This document shows positions 1 to 6,481 of a DNA stretch of 6,481 nt, piece after piece. The translations under genes and the position numbers were made by a program. The stretch lies in assembly GCA_031278145.1 (NCBI GenBank), contig JAITLA010000276.1, positions 1 through 6,481 of the forward strand. Reading direction: 5' to 3'. Below the pieces are notes generated by a model. That model was not told the origin of the DNA, ran no database searches, and worked only from the letters and a program-made list of their open reading frames with translations. Every line of letters starts with the position of its first letter. The stretch's first letter is position 1. This DNA comes from Eubacteriales Family XIII. Incertae Sedis bacterium (GTDB lineage: Bacteria > Bacillota_A > Clostridia > Peptostreptococcales > Anaerovoracaceae).

Positions 1-212
1 ACGCGGCCGTCAACGGCTATCTGGGCGACATCGATCTCGACAAGATCAAGGACTTCGAGAAGGGCCTGTACGACTTCGCGGACACGCACTATCCCAAGAT
101 CGGCGACAGCGTAAAATCCACGGGCGCCCTCGACAAGGAAGCGGAGGAAGCGCTCAAGGAGGCGCTCACGAAGTATAAGGACGTGTTCAAAAAAGAATAC
201 GACGCCTTATAG
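1..212 (+). CDS. atpA: F1 ATP synthase subunit alpha, C-terminal end (partial)
   Basis: This is the 3' end of a gene cut by the left edge of the window. The frame begins with the codon at 3 and ends at TAG 210-212, giving 69 visible residues. They match the C-terminal helical domain of the F1 alpha subunit: a GYLGDIDLDKIKDFEKGLYDF stretch, then a short acidic-basic helix ending KYKDVFKKEYDAL. This fits the family pattern of a GYL-D-I--FE motif followed by L---L--F near the end. Alpha alternates with beta in the alpha3beta3 head and carries the non-catalytic nucleotide sites; those motifs lie outside the window. Its place directly before atpG, atpD and atpC on the same strand makes the assignment firm despite the short fragment. 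An 80-nt gap with a small hairpin separates it from atpG. Confidence 0.93.
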   Translation, partial: AAVNGYLGDIDLDKIKDFEKGLYDFADTHYPKIGDSVKSTGALDKEAEEALKEALTKYKDVFKKEYDAL

Positions 213-239
213 GATCGCCGCAAGGGTTAAATCGGAACC

Positions 240-265
240 GCGCAAACGCCGCGGTGATTTTGCGC
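240..265 (+). other. intercistronic hairpin between atpA and atpG
   Basis: GCGCAAA (240-246) is perfectly complementary to TTTGCGC (259-265), giving a 7-bp stem with a 12-nt loop in the 80-nt atpA-atpG gap. No T-run follows, so it is not a terminator. It could mark an mRNA processing site or tune atpG expression. The structure is seen; the role is inferred. Confidence 0.4.
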
Positions 266-279
266 AGCAAGCTCTAAAC

Positions 280-287
280 GGGAGGTG
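280..287 (+). promoter_or_regulatory. ribosome binding site of atpG (decides a TTG start)
   Basis: GGGAGGTG lies 5 nt before the TTG at 293. It is a near-perfect Shine-Dalgarno match at good spacing. The first in-frame ATG (308) is about 20 nt away, which is too far, so the site supports the TTG start. Confidence 0.8.
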
Positions 288-292
288 AAGGC

Positions 293-1159
293 TTGGCGAA
301 CAGCTCCATGCAAGACATAAAACGCCGCGTCAAGAGCGTTACGAACATAGAGCATATCACAAACGCGATGAAGCTGGTATCGGCGGCGAAGCTCCGAAGG
401 GCGAAGGCCACCTTTGAGCGGACCGGCGAGTACCTGCATTTTGTAACGGAGTCCATAGAGGACATATTCAACAACAGCGCGGACATCCCGGGGAAGTATC
501 TGGAGGGGAACCGCGAGATCAAAACCACCTGCTACATCGTGATCACGAGCAGCCGGGGCCTCTGCGGCAGCTTCAATTCCAACGTGATCAAGCAGGCGGA
601 CGCGGAGATCAAGGCCGACCCCGAGCGCCCCGAGATCGTGGCGGTGGGCAGCCGGGGGCGGGACTATTTCCGAAAGGCGGGCTACGACATATGCAGCGAG
701 TACATGCTGCCGCCCGAGAACATTTCCTTTATCGAAACGCATGACATCAGCGTGCCCGTCCTCAACGACTACACGGAGGGCAAGATCGACGAGCTGGTCA
801 TGATCTACACCTCCTTCGTATCGACGATGGAGCAGCGCGTCAAGACCGTGCGGCTGCTCCCCTTCGAGATCAAGCGCAACCTCGAGGTGATGCCGATGGA
901 GAAGCAGGTGGATTACGAGCCGTCCACGGAGGAGGTATTCAATTACCTCGTGCCCAAGTACGTTGAAATCATGATCTACAGCGCCATCGTGGAATCCGCG
1001 ACCTGTGAGCATATGGCGCGGCGCATGGCGATGGAGAACGCCACGGACAACGCCAACAATATGATCGCCGATCTGACCTTGTTCTACAACCGCGCACGGC
1101 AGGCGGCCATCACGAGCGAGATCACCGAGATCGTCAGCGGCGCCGACGCGCTCAAATAG
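293..1159 (+). CDS. atpG: F1 ATP synthase subunit gamma
   Basis: The product is the 288-residue gamma subunit, the central rotor shaft that turns inside the alpha3beta3 head and passes torque between Fo and the catalytic sites. The length is normal for the family. The N-terminal helix (residues 7-37, with IKRRVKSVTNIEHITNAMK) and the C-terminal helix (242-288, ARRMAMENATDNANNMI through ITEIVSGADAL) are the conserved coiled-coil parts. SSRGLCGSFN (86-95) is the typical start of the globular Rossmann-like domain. The start is TTG, chosen because a strong GGGAGGTG ribosome binding site lies just upstream. The alternative ATG at 308 would remove five residues, keep the conserved helix, and be poorly spaced. 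It lies between atpA and atpD, 15 nt before atpD, so it is clearly in the atp operon. Confidence 0.97.
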   Translation: MANSSMQDIKRRVKSVTNIEHITNAMKLVSAAKLRRAKATFERTGEYLHFVTESIEDIFNNSADIPGKYLEGNREIKTTCYIVITSSRGLCGSFNSNVIKQADAEIKADPERPEIVAVGSRGRDYFRKAGYDICSEYMLPPENISFIETHDISVPVLNDYTEGKIDELVMIYTSFVSTMEQRVKTVRLLPFEIKRNLEVMPMEKQVDYEPSTEEVFNYLVPKYVEIMIYSAIVESATCEHMARRMAMENATDNANNMIADLTLFYNRARQAAITSEITEIVSGADALK

Positions 1160-2572
<1,413 letters not shown>

Positions 2573-2601
2573 ATTTTCCGACTGTTTATATAGTGTTCAC
2601 G

Positions 2602-2620
2602 GCAGCCAACGCAAGGCTGC
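2602..2620 (+). promoter_or_regulatory. hairpin just upstream of the atpC ribosome binding site
   Basis: GCAGCC (2602-2607) pairs perfectly with GGCTGC (2615-2620) around a 7-nt loop in the 60-nt atpD-atpC gap. The stem ends 2 nt before the GGAGG of atpC. No T-run follows, so it is unlikely to be a terminator. It may mark an mRNA processing point or affect epsilon translation, which is needed at one third the level of beta. That role is inferred. Confidence 0.45.
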
Positions 2621-2622
2621 AT

Positions 2623-2627
2623 GGAGG
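2623..2627 (+). promoter_or_regulatory. ribosome binding site of atpC (decides the start)
   Basis: GGAGG is followed by the 5-nt spacer CAAAA and ATG at 2633. The earlier in-frame ATG at 2621 sits immediately before this site and has no Shine-Dalgarno of its own, so the downstream ATG is the likely start. Confidence 0.8.
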
Positions 2628-2632
2628 CAAAA

Positions 2633-3067
2633 ATGCCCAAAAGCGTTCTGCTTGACATCATCACGCCGGAGAAGCTGTTCTATCGCGGGGAAATAGAGCT
2701 TGTGATCGCGCGCACGCTCACCGGCGACGAGGGCTTCATGGCGAGCCATATTTGGGCCTGCAAGCTACTCGCCACGGGCGAGCTTTGGATACAGGAGGCC
2801 GGAAAGAAGGACTTCCGCATCGCCGCCGTTTCGGGGGGCTTCATCGACATAAAGGACAAGTTCACGATCTTCACGGATTATGCCGAGTGGCCGGAGGAAA
2901 TCGACGTCGAGCGGGCGAAGCGGTCCGGCGAGCGGGCGAAGGAATGGCTCAAGGAGCATACGCGCGCGGACAGAAACGAGCAGGAGATCCTGAAGGCGCG
3001 CGTCGATATGAGCAAGGCGCGCACGCGCATCGGCGTGGCCGGCGGCGGCCTGCGCAGAAAACGATAG
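2633..3067 (+). CDS. atpC: F1 ATP synthase subunit epsilon
   Basis: The product is a 144-residue epsilon subunit, the small rotor protein that binds gamma and the c-ring and can inhibit ATP hydrolysis. The N-terminal beta-sandwich begins SVLLDIITPEKLFYRGEIE (residues 4-22). The C-terminal helical part contains EEIDVERAKRSGERAKEWL, the usual DIDVERA-type start of the helices, and ends in a basic tail. The common LPGHAP-like loop of the sandwich is replaced by GFMASHIWACKLL (34-46), which I believe is a variant seen in some anaerobic Bacillota. The start at 2633 is chosen over the ATG at 2621 (four residues longer) because GGAGG lies between them. It is the last gene of the atp operon and is followed 29 nt later by a strong terminator. 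Position and fold motif make the identification secure. Confidence 0.94.
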   Translation: MPKSVLLDIITPEKLFYRGEIELVIARTLTGDEGFMASHIWACKLLATGELWIQEAGKKDFRIAAVSGGFIDIKDKFTIFTDYAEWPEEIDVERAKRSGERAKEWLKEHTRADRNEQEILKARVDMSKARTRIGVAGGGLRRKR

Positions 3068-3096
3068 CCATGAAACGCGCTTGCGCGCGAGAAGCG

Positions 3097-3133
3097 AAAA
3101 AAGCGGTGCCCTTTCCGGGGCGCCGCTTTTTTT
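3097..3133. terminator. bidirectional rho-independent terminator between atpC and thrE
   Basis: GCGGTGCCC (3103-3111) pairs with GGGCGCCGC (3118-3126), with one G-U pair and a 6-nt loop. The stem is flanked by six A (3097-3102) and seven T (3127-3133). The A/T runs extend the stem and give a U-tract on either strand. It can therefore end the atp operon from the left and the converging thrE transcript from the right; both coding regions stop within 30 nt of it. Confidence 0.92.
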
Positions 3134-3140
3134 CGATCCG

Positions 3141-3162
3141 GGGCCGCGCGCTATCGCGGCCC
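3141..3162 (-). repeat. inverted repeat holding the thrE stop codon in its loop
   Basis: GGGCCGCG (3141-3148) and CGCGGCCC (3155-3162) are perfect 8-bp arms around a 6-nt loop. The loop contains the TAG stop of the minus-strand exporter gene (3151-3153). No T-run is attached; the true terminator follows at 3097-3133. It may be a 3'-end stabilising or pausing structure, or a chance product of high GC. Confidence 0.45.
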
Positions 3163-4416
3163 GCGAAAAAGCCCCGCCGCCTTCCGCCGGGCGGCGACCG
3201 CCATGCGCGTGAGCGAGGCGACGGAGATCAGGCCTATGGCGATGCAACCGGCGACGAGCAGGGTGCGGATGCCCGTTTCCGCCGCGCTCGCGAAGCTGTT
3301 TTGCAGCAGGTGGAGCATGGTCGCGTACATGCCGGTTCCGGGCACGAGCGGGATGATGCCGGGTATGATGAAGAGCGTGGTCGCGTCCTTGCCGGCCCGC
3401 GAGCACAGCTCCGCGAGCAGCGCCACGAGGCCCGCGCCGAGAAAGCCGGCGAAGGGAATCGAATAGCCGAGAAGCAGCGTGCCGTACTGATAGAGCCAGA
3501 AGCCGCAGGCGCCGGCAAACGAGGCCGCGATCCAATGCTTCACCGGTACGTGGAACTGAAAGCAGAAGCCGAGCGTCGTGAAGAAGGCGAGGACGAAGAA
3601 GGCGTAGAGCGGGTAGCGGACGGCGGTTTCCACGGGGAAGCCGCCCCGCGCCATCGACCAGAGCTTCAGCACGAGGCCCACGCCGCCCGCGATGGCCACG
3701 GCGGCGATAAAGGCTTCCGCGGAGCGCGCGACGCCGGCGAGCATATCCCCCGAAAGGAGGTCGCGCGCCGCGTTCGTGATGGCCACCCCCGGCATGAAGA
3801 GCGTGATCGCGCCGATGATGACGGGCGCCACGCTCGACACGAGGCCGAGCTCACGCCCCGCGACCGCAAGGAGCGCGCAGGTGGAGCAGCTCAGGAAGGT
3901 ATGGGTGAACGCGTTCAGCCGCAGCCTGCCGATGCCGAGGGAAACAAAATAGGCCAAGACGGTGACCAGGGCGCAGAAGAGCGAATCGACGGCCCGTCCC
4001 CCGAAGCAGGGGCAGAGGCTCGCACCGATGAAGAGCGCGCCCAGCGCGTTCAGGGGCAAGCCGTAGGGCCTTTTGCGCTCGATCTCGCGCAGCCGCGCAA
4101 AGCCTTCCTCCACGCTCATGTCCGTGGAGGTGAAGCTGCGCGAGAATTCGTTGATCGCGGAGATCCTGCCCAGATCGATGGAGTTCCCGGCAATGCGCTT
4201 GATGAAGGTGTGCATGTCCCCGTCCAGGTCGCCCCTGTCTATCGACAGGAATATGCCCGTGGTCGTCGCGAAGCACTCCACGTAGGGGATCCCGCAGGCG
4301 CGGCAAATGCGCGTGATCGTGTCCTCCACGCGGTACACCTCCGCGCCGCTCTTCATCATCAACTCCCCCGCAAACAGCGCCAGAATCAGGATGCGTTTTT
4401 GCTTTTGATCTATCAT
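3151..4416 (-). CDS. ThrE-type threonine/serine exporter, fused two-domain form
   Basis: This 421-residue integral membrane protein has both parts of the ThrE family. The N-terminal ThrE (DUF1212, YjjP-like) domain has a cytosolic start with GAEVYRVEDTI (24-34) and ATTTGIFLS (50-58). Membrane segments begin near residue 118, and MPGVAITNAARDLLSGD (208-224) is the family hallmark. The C-terminal ThrE_2 (DUF3815, YjjB-like) domain from about 265 carries PGIIPLVPGTGMY (352-364). I estimate about ten membrane segments. Relatives export threonine and serine (Corynebacterium ThrE) or succinate (E. coli YjjPB), so the substrate is uncertain. Many bacteria encode the halves as two genes; here they are one chain. 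The ATG at 4416 gives the normal N-terminus but has no Shine-Dalgarno, and a promoter lies almost on it. It converges on the atp operon across a shared terminator. Confidence 0.92.
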   Translation of the reverse strand: MIDQKQKRILILALFAGELMMKSGAEVYRVEDTITRICRACGIPYVECFATTTGIFLSIDRGDLDGDMHTFIKRIAGNSIDLGRISAINEFSRSFTSTDMSVEEGFARLREIERKRPYGLPLNALGALFIGASLCPCFGGRAVDSLFCALVTVLAYFVSLGIGRLRLNAFTHTFLSCSTCALLAVAGRELGLVSSVAPVIIGAITLFMPGVAITNAARDLLSGDMLAGVARSAEAFIAAVAIAGGVGLVLKLWSMARGGFPVETAVRYPLYAFFVLAFFTTLGFCFQFHVPVKHWIAASFAGACGFWLYQYGTLLLGYSIPFAGFLGAGLVALLAELCSRAGKDATTLFIIPGIIPLVPGTGMYATMLHLLQNSFASAAETGIRTLLVAGCIAIGLISVASLTRMAVAARRKAAGLFRGPR

Positions 4417-4425
4417 CTTGATGCT

Positions 4426-4454
4426 ATTGTACCGGACGGCGGGCCGCGACGCAA
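4426..4454 (-). promoter_or_regulatory. predicted promoter of the thrE-type gene
   Basis: On the minus strand a -10 box TACAAT (4426-4431, 5 of 6 to consensus) is preceded by exactly 17 nt and a -35 box TTGCGT (4449-4454, 3 of 6). The expected transcription start is about 4419, only some 3 nt before the ATG at 4416. The 7-nt arms CGGACGG (4433-4439) and CCGTCCG (4457-4463), and a palindrome TCCGCGCGGA (4460-4469), lie over or just upstream of the -35 region and could be operator sites. The 117-bp gap (4417-4533) holds no gene and no clear terminator. Confidence 0.5.
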
Positions 4455-4533
4455 GCCCGTCCGCGCGGAAGCCTTGGGCTCAGCCCGGTTGCGGTTCAAT
4501 CCACGCAAAAGCCGACTGCCTCCGAACCGTGAT

Positions 4534-5703
4534 TCAGCCGGCATCGCCGGCATCCATCGCCCTGCGGAATATGGCCAGAAATTCCTCCTTGCCTATCTTG
4601 CGCGTATTGCTGTCCACGGAAACATTGGTGGCCGAACGCATTGCCAGCTCGTCCAGATCCTCCGCCAGGATGCCGATCTCGCGCAGGCTCGGGATGGCGA
4701 GGTCCCCGTTCAGCCGCCGAACGCATGCCGCGGCCGCGTGCGCCGCCTCCCGCTCCGACCGGCCCTCCGTGCGCTCGCCGAGGGCCGCCGCGACGCGCGC
4801 GAATTTCGCCGTGTTCGCGAGGCAGTTGTATTCCATGATGTAGGGGAGCATCACGGCGTTTGCGACGCCGTGCGGCGTGTCGTACAGGCTGCCCAGCGCT
4901 TCGGACATGCAATGGCAGCCGCCGATGTCCGAATTGCCGAAGCAGATGCCCGCTATCATGCTCGCGATGAGCAGATTCTCCTTTGCGGTTTCATCCGCCG
5001 CGTAGACCGCCGCCAAGATGTTTTTGCTTATCATCTCGATGGCGTACAGGCCGCAGGCGTCCGTGATGGGCTCGGAAACGGTTGCCGTATAGCCCTCGAT
5101 GGCGTGGGTCAGCGCGTCCATACCCGTTGCGGCCGTGACGGCGGGCGGCAGGGTGGCGATCAGCTCGGGATCGAGAAGCGCCAGCTTTGGCGCAATCAGC
5201 GGGCTCCCGACGCTCATTTTGTAATTCTCCTTCGTGTCCTTGATCACCGCCCAGAACGTGACCTCGCTTCCCGTCCCGACCGTGGTGGGCAGCGCGATAA
5301 GGGTGGGGATCTCGACGCGCACCTTGCCGAGGCCCTCATAGTCCTTGATGGCGCCGCCGTTCGCGAGCAGGACGCCTATGCCCTTGGCCGTGTCCATCGA
5401 GCTACCGCCGCCGACGGCGACCAAAGCGTCCGTGCCCTTTTCGCGCGCGATTGCGTGGCCTCGGTGCACCGTCGTGTCCCTCGGGTTCGGCTCCACCGCG
5501 TCAAAGACATCGACGTCCGGATAACCGCTTTCCGCCAAGGCCGCCCGTATCTTGTCTATGACGCCGGCCGCGACGAGCCCCTTGTCCGTCACGAGCAGGA
5601 TTCGCTTCTTCCCCCTTGCCGCGAGCTCCTTTCCGAGTTCACGATGGATTCCGCGTCCGCAGCGGATGGTCGTCGGCAGCATGAATTCGAAATTGTTAAG
5701 CAT
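4534..5703 (-). CDS. iron-containing (group III) alcohol dehydrogenase
   Basis: This 389-residue enzyme of the Fe-ADH family (like FucO and butanol dehydrogenases) interconverts alcohols and aldehydes or ketones in the cytoplasm. The N-terminal Rossmann-like domain has VTDKGL (38-43), where D40 matches the acidic residue linked to NAD(H) preference in FucO. GGGSSMDTAKG (98-108) binds the pyrophosphate, and LPTTVGTGSE (138-147) is the family motif. The metal ligands D196 and H200 (GMDALTHAIEGY), H264 and H278 (TPHGVAN) are all present at family spacing. An odd feature is that the usual HAMAH-type motif reads HCMSE, so the second histidine is E268, and C263 and C265 flank H264. The ATG is supported by AGAGGGG at 5710-5716, 6 nt upstream. 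It follows the amidohydrolase gene by 65 bp and is probably cotranscribed. The substrate cannot be named. Confidence 0.94.
   Translation of the reverse strand: MLNNFEFMLPTTIRCGRGIHRELGKELAARGKKRILLVTDKGLVAAGVIDKIRAALAESGYPDVDVFDAVEPNPRDTTVHRGHAIAREKGTDALVAVGGGSSMDTAKGIGVLLANGGAIKDYEGLGKVRVEIPTLIALPTTVGTGSEVTFWAVIKDTKENYKMSVGSPLIAPKLALLDPELIATLPPAVTAATGMDALTHAIEGYTATVSEPITDACGLYAIEMISKNILAAVYAADETAKENLLIASMIAGICFGNSDIGGCHCMSEALGSLYDTPHGVANAVMLPYIMEYNCLANTAKFARVAAALGERTEGRSEREAAHAAAACVRRLNGDLAIPSLREIGILAEDLDELAMRSATNVSVDSNTRKIGKEEFLAIFRRAMDAGDAG
4537..4551 (-). repeat. small inverted and tandem repeat at the dehydrogenase stop codon
   Basis: GCCGGC occurs at 4537-4542 and 4546-4551, separated by ATC, directly beside the stop codon (4534-4536). 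Because GCCGGC is self-complementary this is both a 6-bp hairpin and part of a tandem 9-mer. It encodes the terminal DAGDAG. No T-run follows on the minus strand, so it is not a recognisable terminator. Confidence 0.35.
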
Positions 5704-5709
5704 GGTGTA

Positions 5710-5716
5710 CCCCTCT
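5710..5716 (-). promoter_or_regulatory. ribosome binding site of the Fe-alcohol dehydrogenase
   Basis: On the minus strand AGAGGGG lies 6 nt before the ATG at 5703. It supports that start over any internal methionine such as residue 8. Confidence 0.7.
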
Positions 5717-5749
5717 TTGCCTTTTGTAAGGATTTTGCGGCGGCATGCG

Positions 5750-5769
5750 GATCGCGCGGTCGCGCGATC
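5750..5769 (-). repeat. perfect inverted repeat touching the amidohydrolase stop codon
   Basis: GATCGCGCG (5750-5758) and CGCGCGATC (5761-5769) are perfect 9-nt arms separated by GT, in effect an 8-bp stem with a tetraloop. Its base overlaps the amidohydrolase stop codon (5769-5771). On the minus strand no U-run follows, so it is at best a weak terminator or a processing/stability element between amidohydrolase and dehydrogenase. The rest of the 65-bp gap holds only the dehydrogenase ribosome binding site. Confidence 0.5.
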
Positions 5770-6481
5770 TATCGCCGCGCCTCATATACGATCTCGCCGT
5801 CCGCCAGGGTCATCTGCACCTTGACGTCCAATAGCCTCTGCGGCGCGATTCCGAAGAGGTTTCGGTCGAATACGACGATATCCGCCAGCTTGCCGACCTC
5901 CAGCGTGCCGAGCGTGTCCTCGCGTCCGACGGCATAGGCGCCGGCGGCGGTATAGGCCTTGATCGCCTCGGCCAGACGCAGCTTCTCCCCCGGGTTTGTG
6001 CCCATTTGCTTCCCCTTGGCGTTCGTCCTCGTGACGGCCGCGTGCAGCGAGGGGATGGGGTCGAAGCCCACGACGGGGAAGTCCGTTCCGAAGGCGAGCG
6101 TCGCCCCCGCGCGGAGCAGGGAATTGAAGGGCCACTGGTACTTGGCCCTCTCCGCGCCGACGGCCAGCACCTTCTCGTTGTCGTTGAAGGTGACGTGCAG
6201 GGGCTGCATGGACGCAACGACGCCGAGCGCAGCGAAGCGCGGGATGTCCTCGGGCCGCAGCGCCTCTATGTGCTCGATGCTGTTCCGTATGCCGGCCGGC
6301 GCGCCCGCCGCGCGCGATTCCTCGTATACGTCGAGGGCCAGTTTGACCGCCGCGTCGCCGATGCAGTGCAGCCGGACGTCGTAGCCCTTCCTATTGGCCT
6401 CGCACACGCAGTCGCGATAGATGGCATACGGGAAGAAGGTTTTGCCCTTTGTGGACGGATTGTTCGCGTAGGGTTCGAGCA
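5769..6481 (-). CDS. amidohydrolase family 3 (YtcJ-like) metal-dependent hydrolase, partial
   Basis: The N-terminal part lies beyond the right edge. The frame stays open from the edge to TAG at 5769-5771, giving 236 visible residues. They are the C-terminal part of an amidohydrolase 3 (PF07969, YtcJ-like) protein, a TIM-barrel hydrolase of the amidohydrolase superfamily that uses one or two metal ions on amide or related bonds. Numbering the visible fragment from 1, the metal-site motifs are LHCIGD (37-42, His38), SIEH (67-70, His70) and GTDFPV (131-136, the strand-8 Asp133). LGTLEVGKLADIVVFD precedes the final strand, as is usual where the chain returns to the small beta-sandwich domain, and the protein ends LADGEIVYEARR. 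The first HxH motif is outside the window. The true start is upstream of the window; a GTG at 6407 is internal, because family-like sequence (EPYANNPSTKG) continues before it. The substrate is unknown. It leads a probable operon with the alcohol dehydrogenase. Confidence 0.9.
   Translation of the reverse strand, partial: LEPYANNPSTKGKTFFPYAIYRDCVCEANRKGYDVRLHCIGDAAVKLALDVYEESRAAGAPAGIRNSIEHIEALRPEDIPRFAALGVVASMQPLHVTFNDNEKVLAVGAERAKYQWPFNSLLRAGATLAFGTDFPVVGFDPIPSLHAAVTRTNAKGKQMGTNPGEKLRLAEAIKAYTAAGAYAVGREDTLGTLEVGKLADIVVFDRNLFGIAPQRLLDVKVQMTLADGEIVYEARR

Noticed and set aside
2621..2623. ATG at 2621 as the atpC start.
   Set aside because: It abuts the GGAGG that serves the ATG at 2633, has no ribosome binding site of its own, and adds four residues not typical of epsilon.
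4474..4488. GGGC-TCA-GCCC hairpin as a terminator between the dehydrogenase and thrE-type genes.
   Set aside because: The stem is only 4 bp and no T-run follows on the minus strand.
2752..5937. A very long plus-strand open frame (about 1,060 codons) across the atpC end and opposite the three minus-strand genes.
   Set aside because: Its translation is rich in Arg, Gly, Ala and His with no domain, it runs through a strong terminator and three well-identified genes, and long stop-free antisense frames are normal in GC-rich coding DNA.
6405..6407. GTG as a possible start of the amidohydrolase gene.
   Set aside because: Family-like coding sequence continues upstream in the same frame to the window edge, and a start here would leave a fragment lacking the N-terminal half of the barrel.

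Overview
The window looks like a chromosomal segment of a GC-rich, anaerobe-type member of the Bacillota (Clostridia-like). The basis is the sequence style of the F1 ATPase subunits, the strong GGAGG-type ribosome binding sites, and the mix of an iron-type alcohol dehydrogenase with a fused ThrE-type exporter. This placement is inferred from protein character; no marker gene fixes the taxon.

Left part (1-3067, plus strand): the distal end of an F-type ATP synthase operon in the usual bacterial order: the 3' end of atpA (alpha), atpG (gamma), atpD (beta) and atpC (epsilon). Together these form the F1 catalytic head and its rotating stalk, coupling ATP synthesis or hydrolysis to ion flow through the membrane Fo part, which is outside the window. 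The coupling ion (H+ or Na+) therefore cannot be judged. atpG starts with TTG. atpC should start at 2633 rather than at the ATG at 2621, because the latter lies against the ribosome binding site. Small intercistronic hairpins lie before atpG and atpC. A strong bidirectional terminator (3097-3133) closes the operon.

Right part (3151-6481, minus strand): three genes converge on the atp operon. In transcription order they are an amidohydrolase family 3 (YtcJ-like) protein, cut by the right edge; an iron-containing alcohol dehydrogenase; and a full-length fused ThrE-type threonine/serine (or dicarboxylate) exporter. The amidohydrolase and dehydrogenase are 65 bp apart and probably share a transcript. 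The exporter has its own likely promoter, placed so close to the start codon that its mRNA may be nearly leaderless. No shared pathway for the three can be proven from the sequence.

No gap without a gene exceeds about 120 bp. I found no RNA gene, mobile element, CRISPR array or clearly new system. The points of interest are local: the thrE promoter geometry, hairpins at all three minus-strand stop codons, and unusual active-site residues in the dehydrogenase.
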